Below are positions 12,401-19,234 of a DNA stretch of 19,234 bases, one piece after another. The stretch comes from CAHJWO01 sp964245885 (GTDB taxonomy: Bacteria > Verrucomicrobiota > Verrucomicrobiia > Chthoniobacterales > SZAS-18): NCBI GenBank assembly GCA_964245885.1, contig CAXTOX010000074.1, positions 1 through 19,234 on the forward strand. The letters are read 5' to 3'. Within the stretch, counting starts at the first letter, position 1. Each line of letters opens with the position of its first letter. Below the pieces are notes generated by a model. It did no database searches. It was not told the origin of the DNA and saw only the letters and a list, made by a program, of their open reading frames with translations. The position numbers were made by a program, and so were the translations under genes.

Positions 12401-15018
12401 CTGCCCCCTCTCAGACCGCACAAAAACCGGGATTGCCGGGAGATTCGCCACAAACGCGAGAGAAAGCACCGACAGACCCTTCGCTGAAAGGTCCCGCTTT
12501 CTGGAGCCAGTCGAGCGAAGACGCCTTCCGGCGGCTGCGAACCGGCGTCTTCGGCCTGACGCGCGCCGAGGCCGCCCGGCGTCTGGCGGACGGTCAGGGA
12601 GGGCTGCGCAAGACCCGCGGGGGAAACACGAATCTGCATTTGCTGTTCGCACAGTTCAAAAGCCCGATCATCCTGATCCTGCTTTTCGCGGCGGTGCTCT
12701 CCGGCTACCTGGGCGACCCCGCAGACGCGGCGATCATCCTTACCATCGTGCTCGCCAGCGGCCTGCTGGGTTTCTGGCAGGAACGCGGCGCATCGGGCGC
12801 GGTCGAAAAGCTCCTGGCCCTCGTCCAGAGCAAAGCACGGGTCCAGCGGGACGGCGCGGAAATCGAAGTCCCGGTCGAGGAAATTGTGACGGGCGACATC
12901 ATTCATCTCGGCGCGGGTGACGTGATCCCGGGCGACTGCCTGTTGCTGGAAATAAAGAACCTTTTCATCAACGAGGCAGCACTGACGGGCGAGACCTTCC
13001 CGGTGGAGAAGACCGCAGGTGCGCCCCTGTCAGCCGCCACGCCGCTGGCAAAACGAGTCAACAGCCTGTTCATGGGCACCAGCGTGTCCAACGGGACGGC
13101 GGTGGCCTTGGTCGTGGCCACCGGCAAAGACACGGAGTTCGGCCGCGTCTCGGAAACCTTGAGCCGACGTCCGCCAGAAACCGAGTTCGAGCGCGGGCTG
13201 CGCCGCTTCGGCTACCTGCTCATGGAGGTGACGCTCTTGCTCATCCTCTGCGTCTTCGGAATCAACGTGTACCTGCACCGGCCCGTGTTGGAATCTTTTC
13301 TCTTCGCGTTGGCGCTGGCGGTCGGATTGACCCCACAACTGCTGCCAGCTATCGTCTCCATCAACCTCGCGCGCGGAGCACGGCGCATGGCGGCGGCGCG
13401 GGTCATCGTCAAACGCTTGGCCGCCATCGAGAACTTCGGCAGCATGGACGTGCTCTGCTCGGACAAGACAGGGACGTTGACCGAGGGCGAAGTAAAACTC
13501 CACTCCGCCGTCGGTTTGGATGGGAAACCAAGCGAGAACCTGCTGCTGCACGCCTTTCTCAACGCGCATTTCCAGTCCGGCTACGCCAACCCGATTGACG
13601 CGGCAATCCAGGCGCATCGCTCCTTCGATGTGAGGGAGTACCGCAAGCTCGACGAACAGCCCTACGACTTTGTGCGCAAGCGTCTGAGCGTACTGGTCTC
13701 GCGCCAAGGCAAGCCGCCGACCCTGGTGACCAAAGGGGCGCTCAACAACGTGCTGGAGGTCTGTGAGTCCGCCGTGGATGAGTCCGGCGCGACCGTGCCG
13801 ATGGCCGCCGCGCGAGCGACCATCGAGCGAAGCTTTGCTGAGTTCAGCACGAAAGGGCTGCGTACGCTTGGTATCGCAATACGAGAAATGGATACGACCA
13901 CCACCGGCTTGAATCGGAACGATGAACGTGGTCTGAAGTTTCTGGGCTTCCTGCTCCTGTTCGATCCGTTGCGTCCGGGCATCGTCGAAACGATTCAGCG
14001 ACTGAAGGCGCTGGGGGTGCAACTCAAGTGCATCACAGGCGACAACGCGCTCGTGGCCGCCAGCGTGGGCAAGCAGGCGGGCCTAAATGATGCTCGCGTC
14101 CTCACGGGCGCGCAACTGCGCGACATCAGCAACGAGGCTCTGCCCCGTCGCGCGGCCGAGACGGACCTGTTCGCGGAAGTCGAACCGAACCAAAAAGAGC
14201 GGCTCATCTTGGCGCTCAAGAAAGCGGGCCACGTGGTCGGCTACTTGGGCGACGGCATCAACGACGCTTCGGCGCTCCATTGTGCCGACGTGGGTATCTC
14301 GGTGGCCAACGCCGTGGATGTGGCGCGCGAGGCCGCCGACATCGTGCTGCTGGAAAAAGACTTGGCCGTGCTAGAGCAGGGCGTGAAGGAAGGAAGAATC
14401 ACCTTCGCCAACACGCACAAGTATATCTTCATGGCCACCAGCGCCAACTTCGGCAACATGTTCTCCATGGCGGGCGCGTCGCTGTTCCTGCCCTTTCTGC
14501 CGCTGCTGCCCAAGCAGATCCTCCTCACCAACCTGCTGACGGACCTGCCCGAAATGGCCATCGCCGGAGACCGGGTAGACGCGGCGCTCGTCAACAAACC
14601 CCGTCGTATGGACATCGGCTTCATCCGGCGTTTCATGATCGTCTTCGGGATCATCAGCTCCGTATTTGACTACGCGACCTTCGGTGCGTTGCTCTGGTTC
14701 CTCCACGCCGATCCCAAGCAGTTTCGCACCGCTTGGTTTGTCGAGTCGGTGGTCTCTGCCGCGCTGATCGTCCTGGTGGTGCGTACGCGGATGCCGTTCT
14801 TTCGCAGCGGCCCGTCACGAGGGCTCTTGGGGGCAACGCTGGGGGTGGTCGTGGCAGTGTTGGTTCTGCCCTATGTGCCCCCGGTTGCGCGGCTCTTCGA
14901 TTTCACGCCGCTGCCCCCGCTCTTCCTCGTCGTACTGGCCGGGATCGTGTGTCTTTACATCGTGTCGGCAGAAGTGGCTAAAGCCATCTTCTACCGGCGA
15001 CGGTCGCGAAGCCTCTGA
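12397..15018 (+). CDS. MgtA-like Mg2+-translocating P-type ATPase (P3B)
   Basis: An 873-residue inner-membrane ATPase. In order: N-terminal cation-ATPase domain (about 36-105), TGET (197-200) in the actuator domain, the TM4 motif GLTPQLLPAIVSINLARGA (310-328), DKTGT (Asp356), CITGDN (545-550), GDGINDASAL (618-627), the TM5-TM6 region with ILLTNLLTDLPEMAIAGDRVD (708-728), and further TM segments to the end. TM4 and the GDGINDASALHCADVGISV stretch match MgtA/MgtB-type pumps rather than Ca2+ SERCA-type pumps. E. coli-like MgtA has a somewhat different TM6, so the ion is inferred as Mg2+. Start ATG 12397 overlaps the ackA stop. An ATP consumer translationally coupled to an ATP-making enzyme is a notable arrangement. 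No Mg2+-sensing leader is possible at this internal start. Confidence 0.88.
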   Translation: MTAPSQTAQKPGLPGDSPQTREKAPTDPSLKGPAFWSQSSEDAFRRLRTGVFGLTRAEAARRLADGQGGLRKTRGGNTNLHLLFAQFKSPIILILLFAAVLSGYLGDPADAAIILTIVLASGLLGFWQERGASGAVEKLLALVQSKARVQRDGAEIEVPVEEIVTGDIIHLGAGDVIPGDCLLLEIKNLFINEAALTGETFPVEKTAGAPLSAATPLAKRVNSLFMGTSVSNGTAVALVVATGKDTEFGRVSETLSRRPPETEFERGLRRFGYLLMEVTLLLILCVFGINVYLHRPVLESFLFALALAVGLTPQLLPAIVSINLARGARRMAAARVIVKRLAAIENFGSMDVLCSDKTGTLTEGEVKLHSAVGLDGKPSENLLLHAFLNAHFQSGYANPIDAAIQAHRSFDVREYRKLDEQPYDFVRKRLSVLVSRQGKPPTLVTKGALNNVLEVCESAVDESGATVPMAAARATIERSFAEFSTKGLRTLGIAIREMDTTTTGLNRNDERGLKFLGFLLLFDPLRPGIVETIQRLKALGVQLKCITGDNALVAASVGKQAGLNDARVLTGAQLRDISNEALPRRAAETDLFAEVEPNQKERLILALKKAGHVVGYLGDGINDASALHCADVGISVANAVDVAREAADIVLLEKDLAVLEQGVKEGRITFANTHKYIFMATSANFGNMFSMAGASLFLPFLPLLPKQILLTNLLTDLPEMAIAGDRVDAALVNKPRRMDIGFIRRFMIVFGIISSVFDYATFGALLWFLHADPKQFRTAWFVESVVSAALIVLVVRTRMPFFRSGPSRGLLGATLGVVVAVLVLPYVPPVARLFDFTPLPPLFLVVLAGIVCLYIVSAEVAKAIFYRRRSRSL

Positions 15019-15069
15019 TGCTGCCAATCCATCCCTTTCGCAGTTCTCTTCTCGATAGGCGAAGTCATC

Positions 15070-15093
15070 GCGCCACCAGCCGGTAAGTGGCGC
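15070..15093. terminator. Possible hairpin between the P-type ATPase and the MFS gene
   Basis: GCGCCAC (15070-15076) and GTGGCGC (15087-15093) pair as a perfect 7-bp stem with a 10-nt loop, 51 bp after the ATPase stop. No T-run follows, so intrinsic termination is doubtful. Confidence 0.3.
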
Positions 15094-15123
15094 AATATCG
15101 ACTCCGAAGGTTAGACACTCTCA

Positions 15124-16509
15124 ATGACCAAACAGAGCGCCACGCCTTCGCTTCCAGCCATCGCAAAAACATTCGACGTTTTTCGCCAGCGGCCATTTCT
15201 GCTTTTCTGGATCGGTGCGTGTATTTCCAACACCGGGAACTGGACGGAAAATGCGGCGCAGAGCTGGGCAGTGACGAGTCAGACGGTCGGTAATCCCCAC
15301 CAGGGCCTTTACGTCGAGCTGCTCCAGTTCGCGGACTTCTGTCCGGTGCTCATCCTGGCATTGCTGGCGGGCGTGATCTCGGACCGGGTGAACAGGAAAA
15401 CTTGGCTGATCATCCTGCAAGCGGCGGCCGGCGTACTCGGCGCGGGGCTCGCGGTGATGGCGTTCCTCGGAAAGGCGACGCCCGTAATCGTAATCGTCTT
15501 CACGTTTCTGGAGGGAATCGTGTGGGCACTCAATGGACCGGTGTTCCTGGCGGTGGTGCCAAGCCTGGTTCCAAAGGACTCGCTGGACAGCGCCCTGGCG
15601 ATGAATTCCATCCAGTTCAATATGGCCCGGCTTTGCGGGCCGATGCTGGCGGCAGCGATCATCGGGGTGGCCGGTGTCGCGGGTGCGTTCACGTTGAACG
15701 CCTGCACTTTTCTTCCGCTGCTAGGGGTGTTGTTGTTCTTCATTCCAACGATCCCCAAACCGCCGCGCACCGAGACGACATCGCTGCGGGAAGACATCCA
15801 CGAAGGGTTGCGATTCGTGTGGAGAAATCAAGGCACCCAGCGGCTGACGATCATGGGTTTGGTTTTCATGTTCTTGAGCGCGCCGTTGCAGGGATTGCTA
15901 CCCGTGTTTGCGCTGAGCGTGCTCAAAGGCGGGCCGGGGTTATTCGGTCTGATGCTTTCGGCCATTGGCCTGGGGTCCATCGCAGGAGCGTTCATGCTCT
16001 CCTACATTCCTTCCTACTATCCACGCCACCATCTCATGCCGCTGGCCATGTCCGTTTTCGCGGCAATCGGGATGTTGTTCAGTTATTCGACGGCACCCGC
16101 TTTGAGCCTCCTCATTCTCGTGGCTTGCGGGACGTGCTGGCTCCTGAGCCTGAATTCGAGCAACACGGCCAACCAGCTCCTGGCCACCGACGCCAACCGC
16201 GGGCGCGTGCTCTCGGTGATGCTCCTGGCCCAACAGGGGGGGATGCCCCTGGGGCATCTGTTTGCGGGCTTCCTGACGCACTTCATGTCTCCGCAGTGGG
16301 TGCTGCGATTGATGCTCGGAGCACTGTTGGCGGTGATGCCGATCTTCCTTTTCCGGCGTGAGCCCGCGATTGATAACATGCCACGCCGGCACCTGGGTAA
16401 AATGCCGATTCGCACCGCCATTTGGGAGGCGATCACCGCCGCCTCTCATCGTCCCGCCTATCCGGGCGAAGTCTGCGTGGAAGCGAACGGAAACGCGACA
16501 CGGCTGTAA
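15124..16509 (+). CDS. MFS transporter, EntS/MFS_3 (TMR) type
   Basis: A 461-residue major facilitator protein with about 12 hydrophobic segments. The opening FRQRPFLLFWIGACISNTGN, a motif A-like GVISDRVNRKTWLI at about 83-96 and the LAMNSIQFNMARLCGPMLAA stretch are typical of the EntS-like efflux subfamily. Substrate cannot be read from sequence; members export siderophores or drugs, while many are uncharacterised. The C-terminal 60 residues are hydrophilic and longer than usual. Start ATG 15124 has only a distant GAAGG upstream. It stands alone between a hairpin at 15070 and a long inverted repeat at 16574 and lacks the repeated element, so it seems to be its own unit. Confidence 0.85.
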   Translation: MTKQSATPSLPAIAKTFDVFRQRPFLLFWIGACISNTGNWTENAAQSWAVTSQTVGNPHQGLYVELLQFADFCPVLILALLAGVISDRVNRKTWLIILQAAAGVLGAGLAVMAFLGKATPVIVIVFTFLEGIVWALNGPVFLAVVPSLVPKDSLDSALAMNSIQFNMARLCGPMLAAAIIGVAGVAGAFTLNACTFLPLLGVLLFFIPTIPKPPRTETTSLREDIHEGLRFVWRNQGTQRLTIMGLVFMFLSAPLQGLLPVFALSVLKGGPGLFGLMLSAIGLGSIAGAFMLSYIPSYYPRHHLMPLAMSVFAAIGMLFSYSTAPALSLLILVACGTCWLLSLNSSNTANQLLATDANRGRVLSVMLLAQQGGMPLGHLFAGFLTHFMSPQWVLRLMLGALLAVMPIFLFRREPAIDNMPRRHLGKMPIRTAIWEAITAASHRPAYPGEVCVEANGNATRL

Positions 16510-16573
16510 TTGGAATGATGCCCTGCACCGAACCTGAGGAGCAGGAAATTGACGAACCGGTTTTACAGCGTCC

Positions 16574-16619
16574 TGTTCTGTCGCGGAGAACGGACCTGCG
16601 TCCGCGACGACTCAGAACA
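16574..16619. repeat. Long imperfect inverted repeat
   Basis: TGTTCT plus GTCGCGGA (16574-16587) pairs with TCCGCGAC (16601-16608) and AGAACA (16614-16619): a 14-bp stem with a 5-nt bulge and a 13-nt loop. It lies 64 bp after the MFS stop and before the toxin-antitoxin genes. It may be a bidirectional transcript end or a recombination-type palindrome; there is no T-run. Confidence 0.45.
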
Positions 16620-16632
16620 AAGCCTTTGCTAA

Positions 16633-16668
16633 TGTTCACGATATATGTCATGTTCACGTCATCGTGAA
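16633..16668 (+). promoter_or_regulatory. Candidate antitoxin operator
   Basis: TGTTCACG occurs at 16633-16640 and again at 16651-16658, 18 bp apart. The second copy forms the palindrome TTCACG-TCAT-CGTGAA (16653-16668). It abuts and covers the GTG at 16664. Arrays of this kind upstream of AbiE-type operons are bound by the antitoxin's winged-helix domain for autorepression; the assignment here is by position and symmetry only. ATATAT at 16641-16646 may be part of a -10. Confidence 0.5.
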
Positions 16669-17800
16669 AAGCGGCCAATTTGTGAACTCGAAGGTGCCCA
16701 GCGGTCCTTTCCTGGAGAAGGCTCTTGCTGAGAAGATGGAGCAGTTGCTCGGGAGCGTCCCATGGTTGCACGACTGGCACGTTGAGCGCATCCACCAAGG
16801 TCGGGAACAGCCCTTCGATCTCACCGCAACGCTTCCGTTGCCTGCCGGCGGTCAGGCCTTGCTGCAAATCGAGTGTAAAGCCAATCCACGCCCCTCGCTC
16901 GTCCCCAACATCTCGATCACCAACGACACGGGGGCCGAGCATCATCGCCTGAGCCACGTTCCGGTCTTTGCCGCCCCCTACATTTCGCCACGCCTCGCCG
17001 AGGTCTGCTGGGATCGAGGCTGGAGTTGGTTTGATCTCGCTGGCAATTGCCGCTTGAACCTGCCCGGTGCCCTCTACATCGAGCGCAGTGGCCACAAACT
17101 GCCGAATGCCCGCCCGACTCCAAAAGCGAATCTCGGGACGGCGGAGGCCGCACGCATCATCCGCGCCTTACTGGTCCCGGACAACGCCACGCGCCGCTGG
17201 ACGCAACGCGAATTGCAGATCTACTCATATCCTCCGGTGAGCCTGGGACTGGTGAACAAGGTGATCCGCCACCTGTGCGACGAAGCCTTCGTGGTCGAAG
17301 TTCCCTGTGACGGCGGATTTCGTCTGCGCGATCCGCTCGGGCTCCTGGCGGCCTGGAACCAGGCTTACTGCTTCGATCATCATCAGCGGCGGGGGTACTT
17401 TACCTTGCTGCAAGGAAAACGGCTGCAAGAGGCTCTGTTCGGCCTCGAATCTCTCACCGGGGGGCACGCTGCCTACGCCGCGTTCTCCGCGGCTGACTTC
17501 CAAGCGCCGAATGTTCGTCAGCCCAAGACCTGGCTCTACGTGGGGGCGGAATACCTCGATCAGTTTTGCGCGGCAGCCGAAGCGAAGTCCGTGGATTCAG
17601 GCGAAAATCTGGTCGTGCTCGTCCCCAAAGACGACGGAGTGTTTCTGCTGCACGAAGGCCCGGAGGGACGACTGGGGTGCACGACTCCTGTCCAGACCTA
17701 CGTGGATCTGACGCACTGCGGCGGGCGAGGGCAGGAGGCGGCGCAAGCCCTGCTTGAACAACAACTGAAACCAGCCTGGAAGCTGGCTGGATTGCTATGA
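16664..17800 (+). CDS. Type IV toxin-antitoxin AbiEi-like antitoxin/repressor
   Basis: A 378-residue protein from GTG 16664; GTG 16682 would give 372 residues and clear the operator. Residues about 45-140 look like a restriction-endonuclease-like fold: Asp52 in FDLTA, then LLQIECKANPRP with Glu70 and Lys72, followed by VFAAPYISPRLAEVCWDRGW and the conserved DLAGNCRL. Residues about 160-225 form a winged helix (TQRELQIYSYPPVSLGLVNK, then VIRHL and a basic wing), the likely DNA-binding repressor part. The C-terminus (GGHAAYAAFSAADF and beyond) resembles the toxin-binding region of this family. The gene ends in ATGA overlapping the toxin start, the usual antitoxin-toxin order. The role is neutralising and autoregulating the toxin gene that follows; whether the nuclease-like residues are active is unknown. 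Confidence 0.75.
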   Translation: MKSGQFVNSKVPSGPFLEKALAEKMEQLLGSVPWLHDWHVERIHQGREQPFDLTATLPLPAGGQALLQIECKANPRPSLVPNISITNDTGAEHHRLSHVPVFAAPYISPRLAEVCWDRGWSWFDLAGNCRLNLPGALYIERSGHKLPNARPTPKANLGTAEAARIIRALLVPDNATRRWTQRELQIYSYPPVSLGLVNKVIRHLCDEAFVVEVPCDGGFRLRDPLGLLAAWNQAYCFDHHQRRGYFTLLQGKRLQEALFGLESLTGGHAAYAAFSAADFQAPNVRQPKTWLYVGAEYLDQFCAAAEAKSVDSGENLVVLVPKDDGVFLLHEGPEGRLGCTTPVQTYVDLTHCGGRGQEAAQALLEQQLKPAWKLAGLL

Positions 17801-18647
17801 AGCCGGAGCCGAGACAGCAAAGCGAGTACGGCTCCCGCCAAGTGGAAGCCGCTCACCGCGTGCTGTGGACGTGGGACAGGTACTGGCTTCATTTCGGGAC
17901 TGTCTGGTCATCGTCGGAGGATGGGTGCCGGATTTATTGATGCCCAACGCGCCGGAGCGCCACATTGGGAGCATCGATGTCGATCTCGCCGTGGATGCTG
18001 ACCGGCTCCGCGAGGGACGCTACGCCGAAATGCTCAAGCAGTTGCTGGCAACAGGACGCTATAAGCAAGGCCCGCAACCGTTCCAGTTGGTGACGGAGGT
18101 GGATTTGGGCGATGGAGAAGGTGCCGTAGTAGTCGAAGTGGATTTCCTGGCACCCAAGGACGTTCGCCTAGACAAACATCGACCCAAGCTGCTGCCGGGA
18201 TTCCGCGTGCTTCAGACGCGCGGATGCGAGACGGCGTTTCGCGCGCCGGTCGAAGTGGAGGTCTCCGGCCAGATGGTTCGTGGCGCGAAAAACACCGTCG
18301 CGGTCCGGGTGGCGGCCGTGGCCGATGCGCTGGTCATGAAAGCAATGGCGATCAACAATCGAGACAAACCAAAGGACGTTTACGATCTGTGTTATTGCCT
18401 GGAAAACGATCCACGCGGCATCGAAGCACTCGCAGAAGACTGGCGGATCAGGGAAGGGGAGGAAAATGTGCGTGTCGCCCAAGAAATCCTGCGGCAGAAA
18501 TTTGCCGAGATTGGCTCCTACGGGCCACAGCAAGTCGTCGAGTTTTTCGCGGCGGCCGACGAAGACGAACAAGCGATCCAGGCAAGAAGAGCGTTTGAAG
18601 TCGTGCAACGATTCCTGAGCCATCTCCAATCGATTGACCTTCGATAA
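17797..18647 (+). pseudogene. AbiEii-like nucleotidyltransferase toxin, frameshifted near its start
   Basis: The natural start is ATG 17797, overlapping the antitoxin stop, and begins MKPEPRQQSEYGSRQVEAAH followed by RVL. This frame then drifts and hits a stop near 17936, while the next frame continues exactly as DVGQVLASFRDCLVIVGGW to 18647. One missing base in GTGCTG-TGGACGTGGG (about 17862-17868; CTG-GTG-GAC expected) explains it; the restored protein would be 283 residues. The body carries GGW, then GSIDVDLAVD (the DxD metal site), VEVDFL as third acidic residue, and KAMAINNRDKPKDVYDLCYC with the Lys and the KDxxDL helix of the AbiEii family. A GTG at 17865 could yield a 260-residue protein lacking the first helix but has no ribosome binding site. 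Either the toxin is inactivated or the base is a sequence error. Confidence 0.8.
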
Positions 18648-18650
18648 CAA

Positions 18651-18942
18651 TCTGTTTCACCTCGGGAAGAATCCGCACCGTTAAATTCCCCATCGATTGG
18701 CTTTCGGAGTCGGCTTACGCAGATTTGGTCGCTCCGAAGTGATAACAGGCAGCATAGGCGGGCTGTTTTAGTTTTGTGCTATTTTCGGCCTGTCATCGTG
18801 GCGGCAAACCCCCACCCTCTGGGACTGTCTGTTCAGTCTTAAACGTGGAAAATGCTGCACCGGTCGCCTAGCGCATGAATTCCCGCAGGGCTGGCCAGGG
18901 CAAAACCATCTTGCCGGAGTGGCTGTATTCCCTGTAGTCGAG
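18651..18942. other. Intergenic region without a convincing gene
   Basis: About 290 bp between convergent genes. It is less GC-rich than the rest. A 7-bp inverted repeat, TTCGGAG (18703-18709) and CTCCGAA (18732-18738), might end one or both transcripts, and a T-rich stretch occurs near 18766-18784. I see no tRNA, small gene or repeated element here. Confidence 0.5.
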
Positions 18943-19234
18943 CTAAACAAGCGTGCAGGCAATGATTGCCGCCGCAAGAATGACGGGCGGAGAAAACAGC
19001 GTGGAGAGAAGGGGCTTGCGGTACCAGGGCGACACGCGGCCATCAGGTTCGATGGGTTCCAGCAGCGTCTTCCGGTAGCCTTTCTCTGCGTGGACGACCA
19101 CGCACTGGAACTTCTTCATCGCCCGGAGTTGGTGCGGCTTGAAGTAGTGCTCCTCCACGTGGTTGTAATTGGTGCTGTTCCAGCCCCCGGAGTAGCCCCA
19201 AGAGCGTTTGACCACCTCGCGCTTGCCGATGAAG
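18943..19234 (-). CDS. C-terminal part of a larger protein, possibly conjugative transfer related
   Basis: The frame is open from the right edge (reading FIGKREVVKRSWGYSGG) to TAG 18943-18945, giving at least 96 residues; GTG 19215 is an internal codon, not a convincing start. The part seen has a Gly/Asn/Tyr-rich stretch (GGWNSTNYNHVEEHYFKPHQ), then LRAMKKFQCVVVHAEKGYRK and LLEPIEPDG, and ends in a hydrophobic tail (PPVILAAAIIACTLV). The pattern of a K-R-E-V turn followed by histidine-rich loops and a beta strand before the end reminds me of the C-terminal region of VirD4/TraD-type coupling ATPases, but no Walker motif is in view. The hydrophobic tail is unusual for that family. Identity uncertain. 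Confidence 0.5.
   Translation of the reverse strand, partial: FIGKREVVKRSWGYSGGWNSTNYNHVEEHYFKPHQLRAMKKFQCVVVHAEKGYRKTLLEPIEPDGRVSPWYRKPLLSTLFSPPVILAAAIIACTLV

Noticed and set aside
13030..14022. 330-codon minus-strand frame opposite the Mg-type ATPase, and similar frames at 7194-8234 and 11150-12022
   Set aside because: All are antisense to recognised enzymes and lack any family signature.
15070..15093. Classical intrinsic terminators at 15070-15093 and 6917-6950
   Set aside because: Stems are present but no T-run follows, so they are listed only as weak candidates.
17797..17870. Programmed ribosomal frameshift to explain the split toxin
   Set aside because: No slippery heptamer or downstream pseudoknot is evident; a single missing G in a GTG-rich stretch is simpler.
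1..19234. CRISPR array, tRNA, rRNA or riboswitch
   Set aside because: No regularly spaced repeats, no cloverleaf or conserved rRNA segments, and no recognisable riboswitch core were seen on either strand.

Overview
This is a GC-rich bacterial window of 19.2 kb with tightly packed genes and no rRNA, tRNA or CRISPR array. Nothing in it fixes the taxonomy. The gene content is typical of an accessory stress and energy island in a soil, sediment or freshwater Gram-negative; Verrucomicrobiota or Proteobacteria are both possible, and this is a weak inference.

Layout. The left edge (1-228) holds a hairpin and a short gene that seems to have lost its normal C-terminus. From 6163 leftward on the minus strand runs an apparent operon: a Cu(I)-type P-type ATPase (copA-like), D-xylulose-5-P/D-fructose-6-P phosphoketolase (xfp), a YoaK/DUF1275 membrane protein and a small basic hypothetical protein. 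Divergently on the plus strand come a YflT/DUF1269-like stress membrane protein, a GH130-type glycoside phosphorylase/hydrolase, a sensor histidine kinase with an RsbRD-like N-terminus that is interrupted by an in-frame TAG, a VIT1/CCC1-type Fe/Mn transporter, an unrecognised 162-aa protein, acetate kinase (ackA) overlapping a MgtA-type P-type ATPase by ATGA, and an MFS exporter. From 16.5 kb onward the character changes to defence and mobility: an AbiEi-like/AbiEii-like type IV toxin-antitoxin pair, in which the toxin reading frame is broken by an apparent one-base deletion, and a partial minus-strand gene at the right edge that may belong to a conjugation apparatus.

How it fits together. 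Phosphoketolase makes acetyl phosphate from sugar phosphates, and acetate kinase turns acetyl phosphate into ATP plus acetate. The two enzymes are in different, divergently oriented transcription units, but a near-identical 20-bp element (GTTAGGGTTTCACCTTATAG and variants at 334-353, 6264-6283, 8332-8351 and 10529-10548) lies about 70-110 bp upstream of four units, always oriented toward the gene. One copy faces the copA-xfp unit and one faces the hypothetical-ackA-mgtA unit. The best reading is a local regulon for energy supply and metal-ion balance under stress, driven by an unidentified regulator or sigma factor. That motif, the in-frame amber in the kinase, the broken toxin frame, and an antitoxin-like protein with an E-x-K nuclease-like signature are the main points of interest.
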